Shown: positions 25,286 to 32,636 of the stretch, piece by piece
Layout: the number at the start of each line of letters is the position of its first letter
How positions within the stretch are numbered: position 1 is the first letter of the stretch
Source of the DNA: Mycobacterium sp. 852002-40037_SCH5390672
GTDB taxonomy: Bacteria > Actinomycetota > Actinomycetes > Mycobacteriales > Mycobacteriaceae
NCBI RefSeq assembly: GCF_001665875.1
Contig: NZ_LZTA01000108.1
Location: 1 to 64,000, forward strand
DNA length: 64,000 nt
Direction: 5' to 3'
Made by a program: the position numbers and the translations under genes
The notes under the pieces: generated by a model
The model's input: the letters and a program-made list of their open reading frames with translations, nothing else
Told to the model about the DNA's origin: nothing
The model's database searches: none

Positions 25286-25681
25286 ATGCGCACCAAGAAG
25301 AAGGTTGATCTCAAGGCGCTGGCCGACGCGCTCGTCGACTATCCGTATGCGTACTTGATCACCGTCGACGACGAATACCGCGTGCACACCGTGACGGTCG
25401 AGCCGCGGCTGCGTGCAGCCACTCTCGACGTCGGACTCATCGGCGGGCGAACCCGCAACAACCTCGCCCACCGCGCCGACGTGACCCTGTTGTGGCCGCC
25501 CGCCGAACCGGACGGCTACTCGCTGATCGTCGACGGCACCGCAGAGGTGACCGGGGCCGGGGCCGAAATCGCCCACCTGGACGTGGTTCCCACGCGCGCG
25601 CTGCTGCACCGCGACGCCGACTCGCCAGACGCGGCCAAGGGCTGCCTGCACGACTGCGTGGTGTTCTCGCTGCCGGCCTGA
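25286..25681 (+). CDS. Pyridoxamine-5'-phosphate-oxidase-like split-barrel protein (Rv0441c position)
   Basis: A 131-residue protein with the split-barrel pattern of small FMN/F420-binding proteins: a strand pair YPYAYLITVDDEYRVHTVTV near residue 20, GLIGGRTRNNLAHRADVTLLW near 50 and a C-terminal HDCVVFSLPA. Residues GGRTRNNL resemble the phosphate-binding segment of the fold. Cofactor and reaction are not determinable here. ATG at 25286. It is the last intact gene before a region of decayed genes ahead of groEL2. Confidence 0.7.
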   Translation: MRTKKKVDLKALADALVDYPYAYLITVDDEYRVHTVTVEPRLRAATLDVGLIGGRTRNNLAHRADVTLLWPPAEPDGYSLIVDGTAEVTGAGAEIAHLDVVPTRALLHRDADSPDAAKGCLHDCVVFSLPA

Positions 25682-25727
25682 CCCCGGACGCAAGCTCGGC
25701 GAATCCCTTTATGCGGCAGCGCTTTAG

Positions 25728-26019
25728 CCGGGCCGGACGCGCAGCATCGCCATTCTTCGCAGCTGCGCGCTGCTGGGCTGTCAGTACGAGTGGGGCGGGG
25801 CAGGCGGCGTTCTGGAGTCCGATCGCGGGCGTCAGCGACGACGAGTGCGACGCGCTGGTCACCGGTGGTCCGGACGACCCGCGGTGGAGCCCGGCCGAGC
25901 CGACGTTGATCGAGGCGGTGGACGAACTGGAGCGCACCGGCTCGTGGTCGGAGGCGACGTGGAGCGCGCTGGGGCGCAGAGCGGTCCTTGCGCAATCTCG
26001 GATGCCGGTTCTTCAATAG
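25728..26019 (+). pseudogene. Frameshifted carboxymuconolactone decarboxylase-family gene remnant
   Basis: One plus-strand frame reads SIAILRSCALLGCQYEWGG (about 25738-25795). After a +1 or -1 shift near 25795-25815 another frame continues FWSPIAGVSDDECDALVTGG, then PDDPRWSPAEPTLIEAVDEL and WSEATWSALGRR to a stop at 26019. Together these match the order of a CMD-family protein such as the one at 5489-6049. The N-terminus is missing, the middle is frameshifted and the C-terminal helix is lost. Confidence 0.65.
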
Positions 26020-26196
26020 CGGCAACAGCATTCGCCGCGGCATGAACTGAAACAGCTTGGTGCTGATCCGGCTTGGCAGCCCGGGGATCACGGACCCGCG
26101 ATCGCGGTCGCGCGCCTCGATTCCGGTGCGTGCCACGTCGCGCGCGGGCATCCACATGAACTTCGGGAACGCCTTGGTGGCGGCGCAAGGGCTCAC
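25985..26196 (-). pseudogene. C-terminal fragment of a short-chain dehydrogenase
   Basis: The minus frame from about 26196 reads TKAFPKFMWMPARDVARTGI, then RDRGSVIPGLPSRISTKLF and QFMPRRMLLPLLKNRHPRLR. This is the membrane-proximal tail typical of mycobacterial SDR oxidoreductases. The Rossmann fold and active site are absent and the reading continues without its natural stop into antisense sequence of the CMD remnant. The two remnants abut head to head around 25985-26019. Confidence 0.55.
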
Positions 26197-26242
26197 CGGC
26201 GGGCGGGCGCACCGCCCCTCCCCCGCCAGGGCAATGGCCGAA

Positions 26243-26290
26243 TTGCCCGCCTTGCAGCGACAATTCGGCCTGTCGCTGCAAGGCGGGCAA
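26243..26290. repeat. Perfect 20-bp inverted repeat with 8-base loop
   Basis: The arm 26243-26262 (TTGCCCGCCTTGCAGCGACA) is an exact reverse complement of 26271-26290; the loop is ATTCGGCC. No T-tract follows on either strand. It lies about 55 bases beyond the groEL2 terminator, within the decayed region. It could be a second terminator, a protein-binding site, or the scar of a mobile or palindromic element. Confidence 0.85.
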
Positions 26291-26345
26291 AAGCAGCACG
26301 GAACTTTCCAGGGGCGGCTGGGGCAACTGGGACACCCGTAGACAC

Positions 26346-26382
26346 GAAAAAGCCCGGCCCCCAGAGGGACCGGGCTTTTTCG
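26346..26382 (-). terminator. Intrinsic terminator of groEL2
   Basis: CGAAAAAGCCCGG (26346-26358) and CCGGGCTTTTTCG (26370-26382) are exact complements, giving a GC-rich stem with T-runs on both strands. It lies just past the groEL2 stop (26392) on the coding strand. Confidence 0.9.
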
Positions 26383-26391
26383 AACTTGGAC

Positions 26392-28017
26392 TTAGAAGTC
26401 CATGCCGCCCATGCCACCGGTCGGGTCGCCCGCAGGTGCGGACGCCTTCTCCGGCTTGTCGGCCACGACGGCCTCGGTGGTGAGGAACAGCCCCGCGATC
26501 GACGCGGCGTTCTGCAGCGCCGAACGGGTGACCTTCACCGGGTCGGCAACGCCGGCCTTGAGCAGGTCCTCGTACTCACCGGTCGCGGCGTTCAGGCCGG
26601 TACCGGCGGGCGAGTTGCGGACCTTCTCGGCCACCACGCCGGGCTCCAGACCACCGTTGAAGGCGATCTGCTTCAGCGGAGCCTCGAGCGCCACGCGGAC
26701 GATGTTCGCGCCGGTCGCCTCGTCACCGGTGAGCTTCAGCTCGTCCAGCGACGGGATCGCGTGCAGCAGGGCCACGCCACCACCGGCGACGATGCCCTCC
26801 TCGACGGCCGCCTTGGCGTTGCGCACCGCGTCCTCGATGCGGTGCTTGCGCTCCTTGAGCTCGACCTCGGTCGCAGCGCCGGCCTTGATCACCGCAACAC
26901 CGCCGGCCAGCTTGGCCAGACGCTCCTGCAGCTTCTCGCGGTCGTAGTCGGAGTCGCTGTTCTCGATCTCGCTGCGGATCTGGGCCACCCGACCGGCGAT
27001 GGCGTCGGAGTCACCGGCACCCTCGACGATGGTGGTCTCGTCCTTGGTGACGACGACCTTGCGGGCCTTACCCAGCAGGGCGACGTCGGCGCTCTCCAGC
27101 GACAGGCCGACCTCTTCGCTGATGACCTGACCACCGGTGAGGATGGCCATGTCCTGCAGCATCGCCTTGCGGCGGTCACCGAAGCCGGGGGCCTTGACCG
27201 CCACCGACTTGAAGGTGCCGCGGATCTTGTTGACGACCAGGGTGCTCAACGCCTCGCCCTCGACGTCCTCGGCGATGATCAGCAGCGGCTTACCGGCCTG
27301 AATGACCTTCTCCAGCAGCGGCAGCAGGTCCTTGACGGTCGACACCTTGGAGCTGACCAGCAGGATGAAGGGGTCCTCCAGGACCGCTTCCTGCCGCTCG
27401 GCGTCGGTGACGAAGTAGCCCGAGATGTAACCCTTGTCGAACCGCATGCCCTCGGTGAGCTCGAGCTGCAGGCCGAAGGTGTTGGACTCCTCGACGGTGA
27501 TGACGCCCTCGTTGCCGACCTTGTCCATCGCCTCGGCGATCAGGTCGCCGATCGACTGGTCGCCGGCGGAGATGGCTGCGGTTGCAGCGATCTGGTCCTT
27601 GGTCTCGACCTCTTTGGCCGACTTGAGCAGGGTCTCGGTGACCTTCTCGACGGCCTTCTCGATGCCGCGCTTCAGACCCAGCGGGTTGGCGCCGGCCGCG
27701 ACGTTGCGCAGGCCCTCTTTGACCAGCGCCTGGGCCAGAACCGTGGCCGTCGTCGTGCCGTCACCGGCAACGTCGTCGGTCTTCTTGGCGACTTCCTTGA
27801 CCAGCTCGGCGCCGATCTTCTCGTAGGGGTCCTCCAGCTCGATCTCCTTGGCGATGGACACACCATCGTTGGTGATCGTGGGGGCACCCCACTTCTTCTC
27901 CAGGACGACGTTGCGGCCCTTGGGGCCCAACGTCACCTTTACCGCGTCGGCGAGGGCGTTGAGCCCCCGCTCGAGGCCGCGACGGGCCTCCTCGTCGTAC
28001 GCAATTGTCTTGGCCAT
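26392..28017 (-). CDS. groEL2: 60-kDa chaperonin GroEL2 (Hsp65)
   Basis: A 541-residue group I chaperonin, the essential Hsp65. The N-terminus MAKTIAYDEEARRGLERGLN, the ATP-binding GDGTTTATVLAQ near residue 86 and the equatorial-domain GGGVALLHA are present. The C-terminal tail is Gly/Met-rich (GGMGGMDF), typical of the housekeeping copy; the His-rich tail of GroEL1 is absent. ATG at 28017 is preceded by GGAGGAAT. Two CIRCE elements upstream show HrcA control, and an intrinsic terminator follows. No groES is adjacent, as expected for groEL2. Confidence 0.99.
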   Translation of the reverse strand: MAKTIAYDEEARRGLERGLNALADAVKVTLGPKGRNVVLEKKWGAPTITNDGVSIAKEIELEDPYEKIGAELVKEVAKKTDDVAGDGTTTATVLAQALVKEGLRNVAAGANPLGLKRGIEKAVEKVTETLLKSAKEVETKDQIAATAAISAGDQSIGDLIAEAMDKVGNEGVITVEESNTFGLQLELTEGMRFDKGYISGYFVTDAERQEAVLEDPFILLVSSKVSTVKDLLPLLEKVIQAGKPLLIIAEDVEGEALSTLVVNKIRGTFKSVAVKAPGFGDRRKAMLQDMAILTGGQVISEEVGLSLESADVALLGKARKVVVTKDETTIVEGAGDSDAIAGRVAQIRSEIENSDSDYDREKLQERLAKLAGGVAVIKAGAATEVELKERKHRIEDAVRNAKAAVEEGIVAGGGVALLHAIPSLDELKLTGDEATGANIVRVALEAPLKQIAFNGGLEPGVVAEKVRNSPAGTGLNAATGEYEDLLKAGVADPVKVTRSALQNAASIAGLFLTTEAVVADKPEKASAPAGDPTGGMGGMDF

Positions 28018-28120
28018 TGCGAAGTGATTCCTCCGGATTGGGGATGACACGTTCTGGCCGGGTGCAGTGCCCGCGACGGACGACCGCAGCTGTCTTGTGG
28101 CTAGGTCTCACCGTCCCGAC

Positions 28121-28147
28121 CTAGCACTCGCTGGTCGCGAGTGCCAA
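28121..28147. promoter_or_regulatory. CIRCE element 1 (HrcA operator) upstream of groEL2
   Basis: CTAGCACTC - 9 bases - GAGTGCCAA matches the CIRCE consensus TTAGCACTC-N9-GAGTGCTAA with one outer mismatch per arm. It lies about 104 bases before the groEL2 ATG. Confidence 0.92.
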
Positions 28148-28154
28148 GTCATTC

Positions 28155-28180
28155 TTAGCACTCGCCCATGTCGAGTGCAA
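28155..28180. promoter_or_regulatory. CIRCE element 2 (HrcA operator) upstream of groEL2
   Basis: TTAGCACTC - 9 bases (GCCCATGTC) - GAGTGCAA is a second near-perfect CIRCE, 7 bases from the first. Tandem CIRCE elements are usual for mycobacterial groEL2 and indicate heat-shock derepression through HrcA. Confidence 0.92.
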
Positions 28181-28193
28181 GAAGAGGTGAGCG

Positions 28194-28775
28194 CTATCGC
28201 CCAGCGCGTAAACCGTCGACGACGACGTCGGTCACCCGCTCGGCCAACGCCGAGTTGTATGCCTCCATCGCCTGGCACCCGACCATGATCGCCTTCACTT
28301 CACGCACTCCGATGTCTTGGCGGGCGGTGCCCGCCCGCTGCGCGGCCCGCAACAGCTCGTCGAGCATGGCCAGGAACGCGTCCTCGGCGTCGGGCGCGGC
28401 GCTGGCGATGTCGATCCCGAAGCCGGCCAGGGCGTCGACCAGACCGCGATCCGCCGCTCCCCACTGCAGCACAATCGAGCGCAGGCAGGCGAAGAGCGCT
28501 TCGCCGGGGCCGACGGATTCCAGGAGGGCGCGCCCGTCGTCGACCAGCCGATACATCCGGTCCTCGATGACCGCCTGGAACAGCGCCTCTTTGGTCGGGA
28601 AGTGCCGGTAGACGGTGCCGGCCCCGACGCCGGCTCGCCGGGCGACCTCGTCGATGGGCACCGAGAGGCCCTCGGCCGCGAAGGTGTCGTAGGCGACTTC
28701 CAGCACGCGCGCGCGATTGCGCGCCGCGTCGGCGCGCTGCCGGCGTTCGGGCTGTGCCATCTGTTCACTGTCCAT
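28194..28775 (-). CDS. TetR-family regulator divergent from an SDR gene
   Basis: A 193-residue TetR-family protein. The HTH is LSVPIDEVARRAGVGAGTVYRHFPTKEALF (about residues 37-66), followed by a helical ligand domain. ATG at 28775. It is divergent from the SDR gene at 28865, with paired inverted repeats in the 89-base gap, so it probably represses that gene and itself. It is absent from this place in M. tuberculosis. Its 3' end comes within 14 bases of the CIRCE element, so its transcription runs toward groEL2. Confidence 0.85.
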   Translation of the reverse strand: MDSEQMAQPERRQRADAARNRARVLEVAYDTFAAEGLSVPIDEVARRAGVGAGTVYRHFPTKEALFQAVIEDRMYRLVDDGRALLESVGPGEALFACLRSIVLQWGAADRGLVDALAGFGIDIASAAPDAEDAFLAMLDELLRAAQRAGTARQDIGVREVKAIMVGCQAMEAYNSALAERVTDVVVDGLRAGR

Positions 28776-28839
28776 CGGTTGACAAAGCGGGGCGTGCGTT
28801 CCGTATAGTCATCAATCAACCGGAGCGCTCGCCCCGTTT
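28776..28839. promoter_or_regulatory. Inverted repeat pairs in the TetR/SDR divergent promoter
   Basis: CGGTTGA (28776-28782) pairs with TCAACCG (28816-28822). AAGCGGGGCG (28785-28794) pairs with CGCCCCGTTT (28830-28839) with one mismatch. The two pairs interleave instead of nesting, as expected for two dimer sites on a divergent promoter. Which arms form the TetR operator cannot be decided from one copy. Confidence 0.4.
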
Positions 28840-28864
28840 ACTCTACAAGTTCAAGGAGCCTCTG

Positions 28865-29779
28865 ATGGCCAAGTGGACCACCGCGGACATTCCCGACCAG
28901 GCCGGCCGGGTCGCCGTCATCACCGGAGCCAACACCGGCCTGGGCTACGAGACCGCCCTGGCGCTTGCCGACCGCGGCGCCCACGTGGTGCTGGCGGTGC
29001 GCAACCTGGACAAGGGCAAGGACGCCGCGGCCCGCATCACCGCCCGCAGCCCCCATGCCGACGTCGCGCTGCAGGAGCTCGACCTCACCTCGCTGGAGTC
29101 CGTCCGGTCCGCGGCCGCGCAGTTGCGGTCCGCGCACGACCGCATTGACCTGCTGATCAACAACGCCGGGGTGATGTACACGCCGAAGTCGAACACCAAG
29201 GACGGGTTCGAGTTGCAGTTCGGCACCAATCATCTGGGCCACTTCGCCTTCACCGGTCTGCTGCTGGACCGGCTGCTGCCGATCGCCGGCTCGCGGATCG
29301 TCACCGTCAGCAGCGTCGGCCACCGCATCCTCGCCGACATCCACTTCGACGATCTGCAGTGGGAGCGCCGCTACAACAGGGTCGCCGCCTACGGACAGGC
29401 CAAGCTGGCCAACCTGCTGTTCACCTATGAACTGCAACGGCGGCTTGCCCCGCAGGGCACGACGATCGCCGCGGCCGCCCATCCAGGCATGTCGGACACC
29501 GAGTTGATGCGCAACATGCCCGCCCCGCTGGCCGTCGCCTTCGAGCGGATCGCACCCCTCGTCGCCCAGAACGCGGCCGTCGGCGCGCTGCCCACCCTGC
29601 GCGCAGCCACCGACCCGGCAGTGCTCGGCGGGCAGTACTACGGACCCGACGGCCTCGGCCAGACGCGGGGCTATCCCAAGATCGTGGGGTCCAGCGCCAA
29701 ATCGCACGACGCCGACCGTCAGCGCCGGCTGTGGGCGGTCTCCGAGGAGCTCACCGGGGTGGTTTATCCCCTCGACTAG
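28865..29779 (+). CDS. Short-chain dehydrogenase (retinol/protochlorophyllide-type), TetR-linked paralogue
   Basis: A 304-residue SDR. The NADP motif is TGANTGLG (residues 19-26). NNAGVM follows near 96, the catalytic Ser region is VSSVGH near 144, and the Tyr/Lys pair is in AAYGQAKLANLLF near 178. It is closely similar over its whole length to the SDR at 31688-32626, sharing FGTNHLGHFA, DLQWE and RRLWAVSEELTGV. The pair is therefore a local duplication or a related acquisition. ATG at 28865 is preceded by AAGGAG. The adjacent TetR suggests induction by its substrate. Confidence 0.88.
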   Translation: MAKWTTADIPDQAGRVAVITGANTGLGYETALALADRGAHVVLAVRNLDKGKDAAARITARSPHADVALQELDLTSLESVRSAAAQLRSAHDRIDLLINNAGVMYTPKSNTKDGFELQFGTNHLGHFAFTGLLLDRLLPIAGSRIVTVSSVGHRILADIHFDDLQWERRYNRVAAYGQAKLANLLFTYELQRRLAPQGTTIAAAAHPGMSDTELMRNMPAPLAVAFERIAPLVAQNAAVGALPTLRAATDPAVLGGQYYGPDGLGQTRGYPKIVGSSAKSHDADRQRRLWAVSEELTGVVYPLD

Positions 29780-29790
29780 TCCGATGGTGC

Positions 29791-29830
29791 CGACCCGCTG
29801 CGCCCGGCGTCCGCGCCGCGCTTGCGATCG
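29791..29830. repeat. Dispersed repeat element, copy A (intergenic)
   Basis: CGACCCGCTGCGCCCGGC followed after 10 bases by CGCTTGCGATCG. The same two blocks, 7 bases apart, recur at 48636-48672 inside the xthA coding region. Here it lies in the 54-base gap between the converging SDR and M24 peptidase genes. It appears to be a short interspersed mycobacterial repeat. Confidence 0.6.
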
Positions 29831-29833
29831 GCA

Positions 29834-30538
29834 CTAGCCCGAGGGCAGGTCGAGCAGCTGCTCGTAGAAGCCGCCGAAACCGCGCGGACGATCGACAAGG
29901 TGGATCTCGAGAATCCAGTGGCAGATGCGGCCGCGCGGATCGGTGCGGCGCATCGGTTTGTTCGAGCCGGGCATGATGTACCACTCGATGCCGGGGCCGG
30001 CGATCTTCTTGTGCGGGAACTCGCCGATCAGATGGCCCGCGATGCGGCTGCCCCACTCGAAGCCCTCGGCACGGGCCACGCCGACGACGTAGTCGAACAG
30101 CTCGGCGCCGGTGATTTCGGGGTGACTCGCGAAGTGGTCGCGGCCGGCCTCCCAAACCCGCGGTAGGGCGTCGCGAACGGCCGCCTTGTGCGGGTCGTCG
30201 CCGAGCACGAACGTCCGCCCGAAATCGGCCTCCCACTCCTCGAAGATGGGCCCTAGGTCGAGGAAGACGATGTCGTCGTCGACGATCACCCGATCCGGCG
30301 GGCGTTCCTGGAACGGCTGCAGCGTGTTCTCCCCGGCCCGCACGATCCGCCGGTGCCAGTGCCGGGTCACCCCGAACATCTCCCCGGCCAGGTCGTGGAT
30401 CTGGTCGGAGAGTTCCTTCTCTGCCAGCCCGGGACGAATCATGGCCCGCCGCTCGATCTCGTCGAACAGTTGCGCGGCCTTGCCTTCGGCGTCGAGCAGC
30501 CGGTGCACGCGAACATCTTCGGCGCTCGATCGGTCCAC
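29834..30538 (-). CDS. M24-family metallopeptidase (Xaa-Pro aminopeptidase/creatinase-like)
   Basis: A 234-residue pita-bread-fold protein lacking the N-terminal creatinase domain. Family residues are visible: VFLDLGPIFEEWEADFGRTF near 92 with the two metal Asp, AGHLIGEFPH near 170 with a His, and a late Glu in CHWILEIHLVDRP near 210. GTG at 30538 is chosen because a longer frame would run into the divergent cupin gene. The substrate is unknown. It does not occur here in M. tuberculosis. Confidence 0.75.
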   Translation of the reverse strand: MDRSSAEDVRVHRLLDAEGKAAQLFDEIERRAMIRPGLAEKELSDQIHDLAGEMFGVTRHWHRRIVRAGENTLQPFQERPPDRVIVDDDIVFLDLGPIFEEWEADFGRTFVLGDDPHKAAVRDALPRVWEAGRDHFASHPEITGAELFDYVVGVARAEGFEWGSRIAGHLIGEFPHKKIAGPGIEWYIMPGSNKPMRRTDPRGRICHWILEIHLVDRPRGFGGFYEQLLDLPSG

Positions 30539-30567
30539 ACCGGCGATGCTATGCGCACACTGGAGCC

Positions 30568-31062
30568 ATGTCCCTTGTCGTGCCGCCATACCCGCCAGCC
30601 CGATACACCAAAGACGAACCGGAGATCAGCGCCTGGCTCAAGCGGGCCGATCAGCCACCTGACTACGAGACGACGGGGGTCAAGTACCACTACCTGGCCA
30701 ACCAACAGGACACCGCCGGCGATTACGGGCTCTACCGCGTCGACATCGGCCCGGCCGGCGGCGGACCCCCGGCGCATTTCCACCGCGCCATGTCCGAGGC
30801 GTTCTTCGTCTTGTCCGGGACGATGAAGCTCTACGACGGCACCCAGTGGACAGATGGTCGGCAAGGCGACTTTCTCTACGTCCCGCCCGGCGGCATCCAC
30901 GGTTTCCGCAACGAGGCGGACGAACCGGCCTCGATACTGATGTTGTTCACGCCCGGCGCACCCCGCGAGGCTTACTTCGAAGGTTTGGCGGCCCTGTCCG
31001 ACATGACCGACGACGAGCGCCGGGAATGGTTCATCCGCCACGATAATTTCTGGGTGCAGTAA
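30568..31062 (+). CDS. Cupin-domain protein
   Basis: A 164-residue single-domain cupin. Motif 1 is PPAHFHRAMSEAFFVLSG near residue 67, giving two His and a Glu for metal binding. Motif 2 is YVPPGGIHGFRN near residue 104 with the third His. The N-terminal 50 residues (PPYPPARYTKDEPEISAWLK) are an extension of unknown role. ATG at 30568. It is divergent from the M24 gene with a 29-base gap. No enzyme activity can be assigned. Confidence 0.8.
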   Translation: MSLVVPPYPPARYTKDEPEISAWLKRADQPPDYETTGVKYHYLANQQDTAGDYGLYRVDIGPAGGGPPAHFHRAMSEAFFVLSGTMKLYDGTQWTDGRQGDFLYVPPGGIHGFRNEADEPASILMLFTPGAPREAYFEGLAALSDMTDDERREWFIRHDNFWVQ

Positions 31063-31486
31063 ACCCTTCCGTTAATCCGAAATTACCTCTGCCGTAACGT
31101 TTCTGCCCTTTGCGCAGGCCACGTTAGCGGCAGGCGTAGGGTGTGGCCGTGCGGACGAGCAAACCGTCGAAGCGGGCTGCGGCCTGGATGCGGCAACGAA
31201 TCGATTGGTCGATGAGCGCCCCGGTCATGATCAGCCTGCGGGTCAAACGCCCGAAACCCCGGAGCTCACCGGATTTTCGGCGGCGTTCACCGGCGCCGAC
31301 CGCCGCCCGGGAACGCGGTACCCGGGTAAGCGGCTATCAGCGTGGCGGGCGCGGATTGCGCGATCGGGCCCGCGCACGATTGTCCCTCGCACCGCCCGCG
31401 ATGACGCGACGCCCGCGCGTGCCACACACGTCAACCCGGCGACCGCGGCCGTCCATCGCCACCGCAGTCACTTCGCCGCGACGTAG
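31063..31486. other. Stretch without a confident gene
   Basis: Several short frames are open on both strands, including a minus frame at 31337-31546 (69 codons, CSVDEFVQELRRGEVTAVAM) with moderately mycobacterial codon use. None has a clear ribosome site or a recognisable family. The first 60 bases are AT-richer than the surroundings and could hold a promoter. Confidence 0.3.
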
Positions 31487-31673
31487 CTCCTGAACGAATT
31501 CGTCTACGCTGCAGTAGATCTCGGGGCACGCGCCGGGCGCTGCCACGCATTCGGATCACTTGACCGTCCATCGGTATTCGATTGCCCGGCAAGGTAATTC
31601 GGCACTACTAGTAGTCAACCGGGCCGACGACTGGTTCACCGTCGCCCAACCCGGCGGCAGTCGTTTCGCATGA
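31487..31673 (+). pseudogene. C-terminal remnant of an unrecognised protein upstream of the SDR gene
   Basis: A plus frame open from just after a TAG at 31484 encodes LLNEFVYAAVDLGHAPGAAT, then HSDHLTVHRYSIARQGNSAL and LVVNRADDWFTVAQPGGSRF, and stops at 31671-31673. There is no ATG or GTG in it. The composition is that of a folded domain end, suggesting a 5'-truncated gene. The family is not recognised. Confidence 0.35.
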
Positions 31674-31687
31674 GTATGTTTTGGGCC

Positions 31688-32626
31688 ATGGCTTCCAACG
31701 ACACAGAGAACCGCAATTGGTCGGAGGGCGACGTCCCGGATCAGAGCGGCCGCGTCGTCGTCGTCACCGGCGCCAACACCGGAATCGGGTATGAGGCGGC
31801 CGCCGTGCTGGCCTACCGCGGCGCCCACGTCGTGCTCGCGGTTCGCAACCTCGAGAAGGGCAACGCGGCGCTGTCGCGCATCGTCGCCGCGAGTCCGCGC
31901 GCGGATGTCACGCTGCAGCAGCTGGATCTGACCTCGCTGGACGCGGTGCGCTCGGCCGCCGACGCGCTGCGCGCGGCGTACCCGCGCATCGACCTGCTGA
32001 TCAACAACGCCGGGGTGATGTGGACGCCCAAGCAGGTCACCCAGGACGGCTTCGAATTGCAGTTCGGCACCAATCATCTGGGCCATTTCGCGCTGACGGG
32101 GCTGCTGCTCGACAACCTGCTGGTGGTGCGGGATTCGCGGGTGGTGACGGTCAGCAGCCTCGGCCATCGGCTGCGGGCGGCGATCCACTTCGACGACCTG
32201 CAGTGGGAACAGCGATACGACCGGATCGCCGCCTACGGGCAATCCAAGCTGGCCAACCTCCTGTTCACCTACGAGCTGCAGCGCCGGCTGGCGGCCAAGG
32301 CCGACGCGAAGACCATTGCCGTCGCCGCCCATCCGGGTGGCTCCAATACGGAGCTGGCCCGCAATCTGCCGGGCGTCTTTCGGCCGGTGAAGGCCGTGCT
32401 GGGGCCGGTGCTGTTCCAGAGCCCGGCCATGGGCGCATTGCCGACGCTGCGGGCCGCCACCGATCCGGCCGTTGAGGGCGGGCAGTACTACGGTCCGGGG
32501 GGCTTCCTCGAGCAGCGGGGCCGCCCGAGATTGGTCAAATCCAGCGCCCAGTCCCACGACGAGGAGTTGCAGCGCCGGCTCTGGGCAGTCTCCGAAGAAC
32601 TCACCGGCGTCAGCTTCCCCGTCTGA
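31688..32626 (+). CDS. Short-chain dehydrogenase, Rv0439c orthologue
   Basis: A 312-residue SDR with TGANTGIG near residue 24, NNAGVM near 101, VSSLGH near 149 and the catalytic AAYGQSKLANLLF near 183. Length (Rv0439c, 311) and adjacency to moeA2 identify it as the syntenic copy. The SDR at 28865 is its paralogue. ATG at 31688 is preferred over an in-frame ATG 18 bases upstream because homology starts there. The substrate is unknown; relatives reduce retinal-like or other hydrophobic carbonyls. Confidence 0.88.
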   Translation: MASNDTENRNWSEGDVPDQSGRVVVVTGANTGIGYEAAAVLAYRGAHVVLAVRNLEKGNAALSRIVAASPRADVTLQQLDLTSLDAVRSAADALRAAYPRIDLLINNAGVMWTPKQVTQDGFELQFGTNHLGHFALTGLLLDNLLVVRDSRVVTVSSLGHRLRAAIHFDDLQWEQRYDRIAAYGQSKLANLLFTYELQRRLAAKADAKTIAVAAHPGGSNTELARNLPGVFRPVKAVLGPVLFQSPAMGALPTLRAATDPAVEGGQYYGPGGFLEQRGRPRLVKSSAQSHDEELQRRLWAVSEELTGVSFPV

Positions 32627-32636
32627 CGCGCGGATA

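Noticed and set aside
31143..31493. 116-codon basic frame in the cupin-SDR gap
   Set aside because: Arg/Pro/Ser-rich with no ribosome site or recognisable domain; overlapping frames are equally open.
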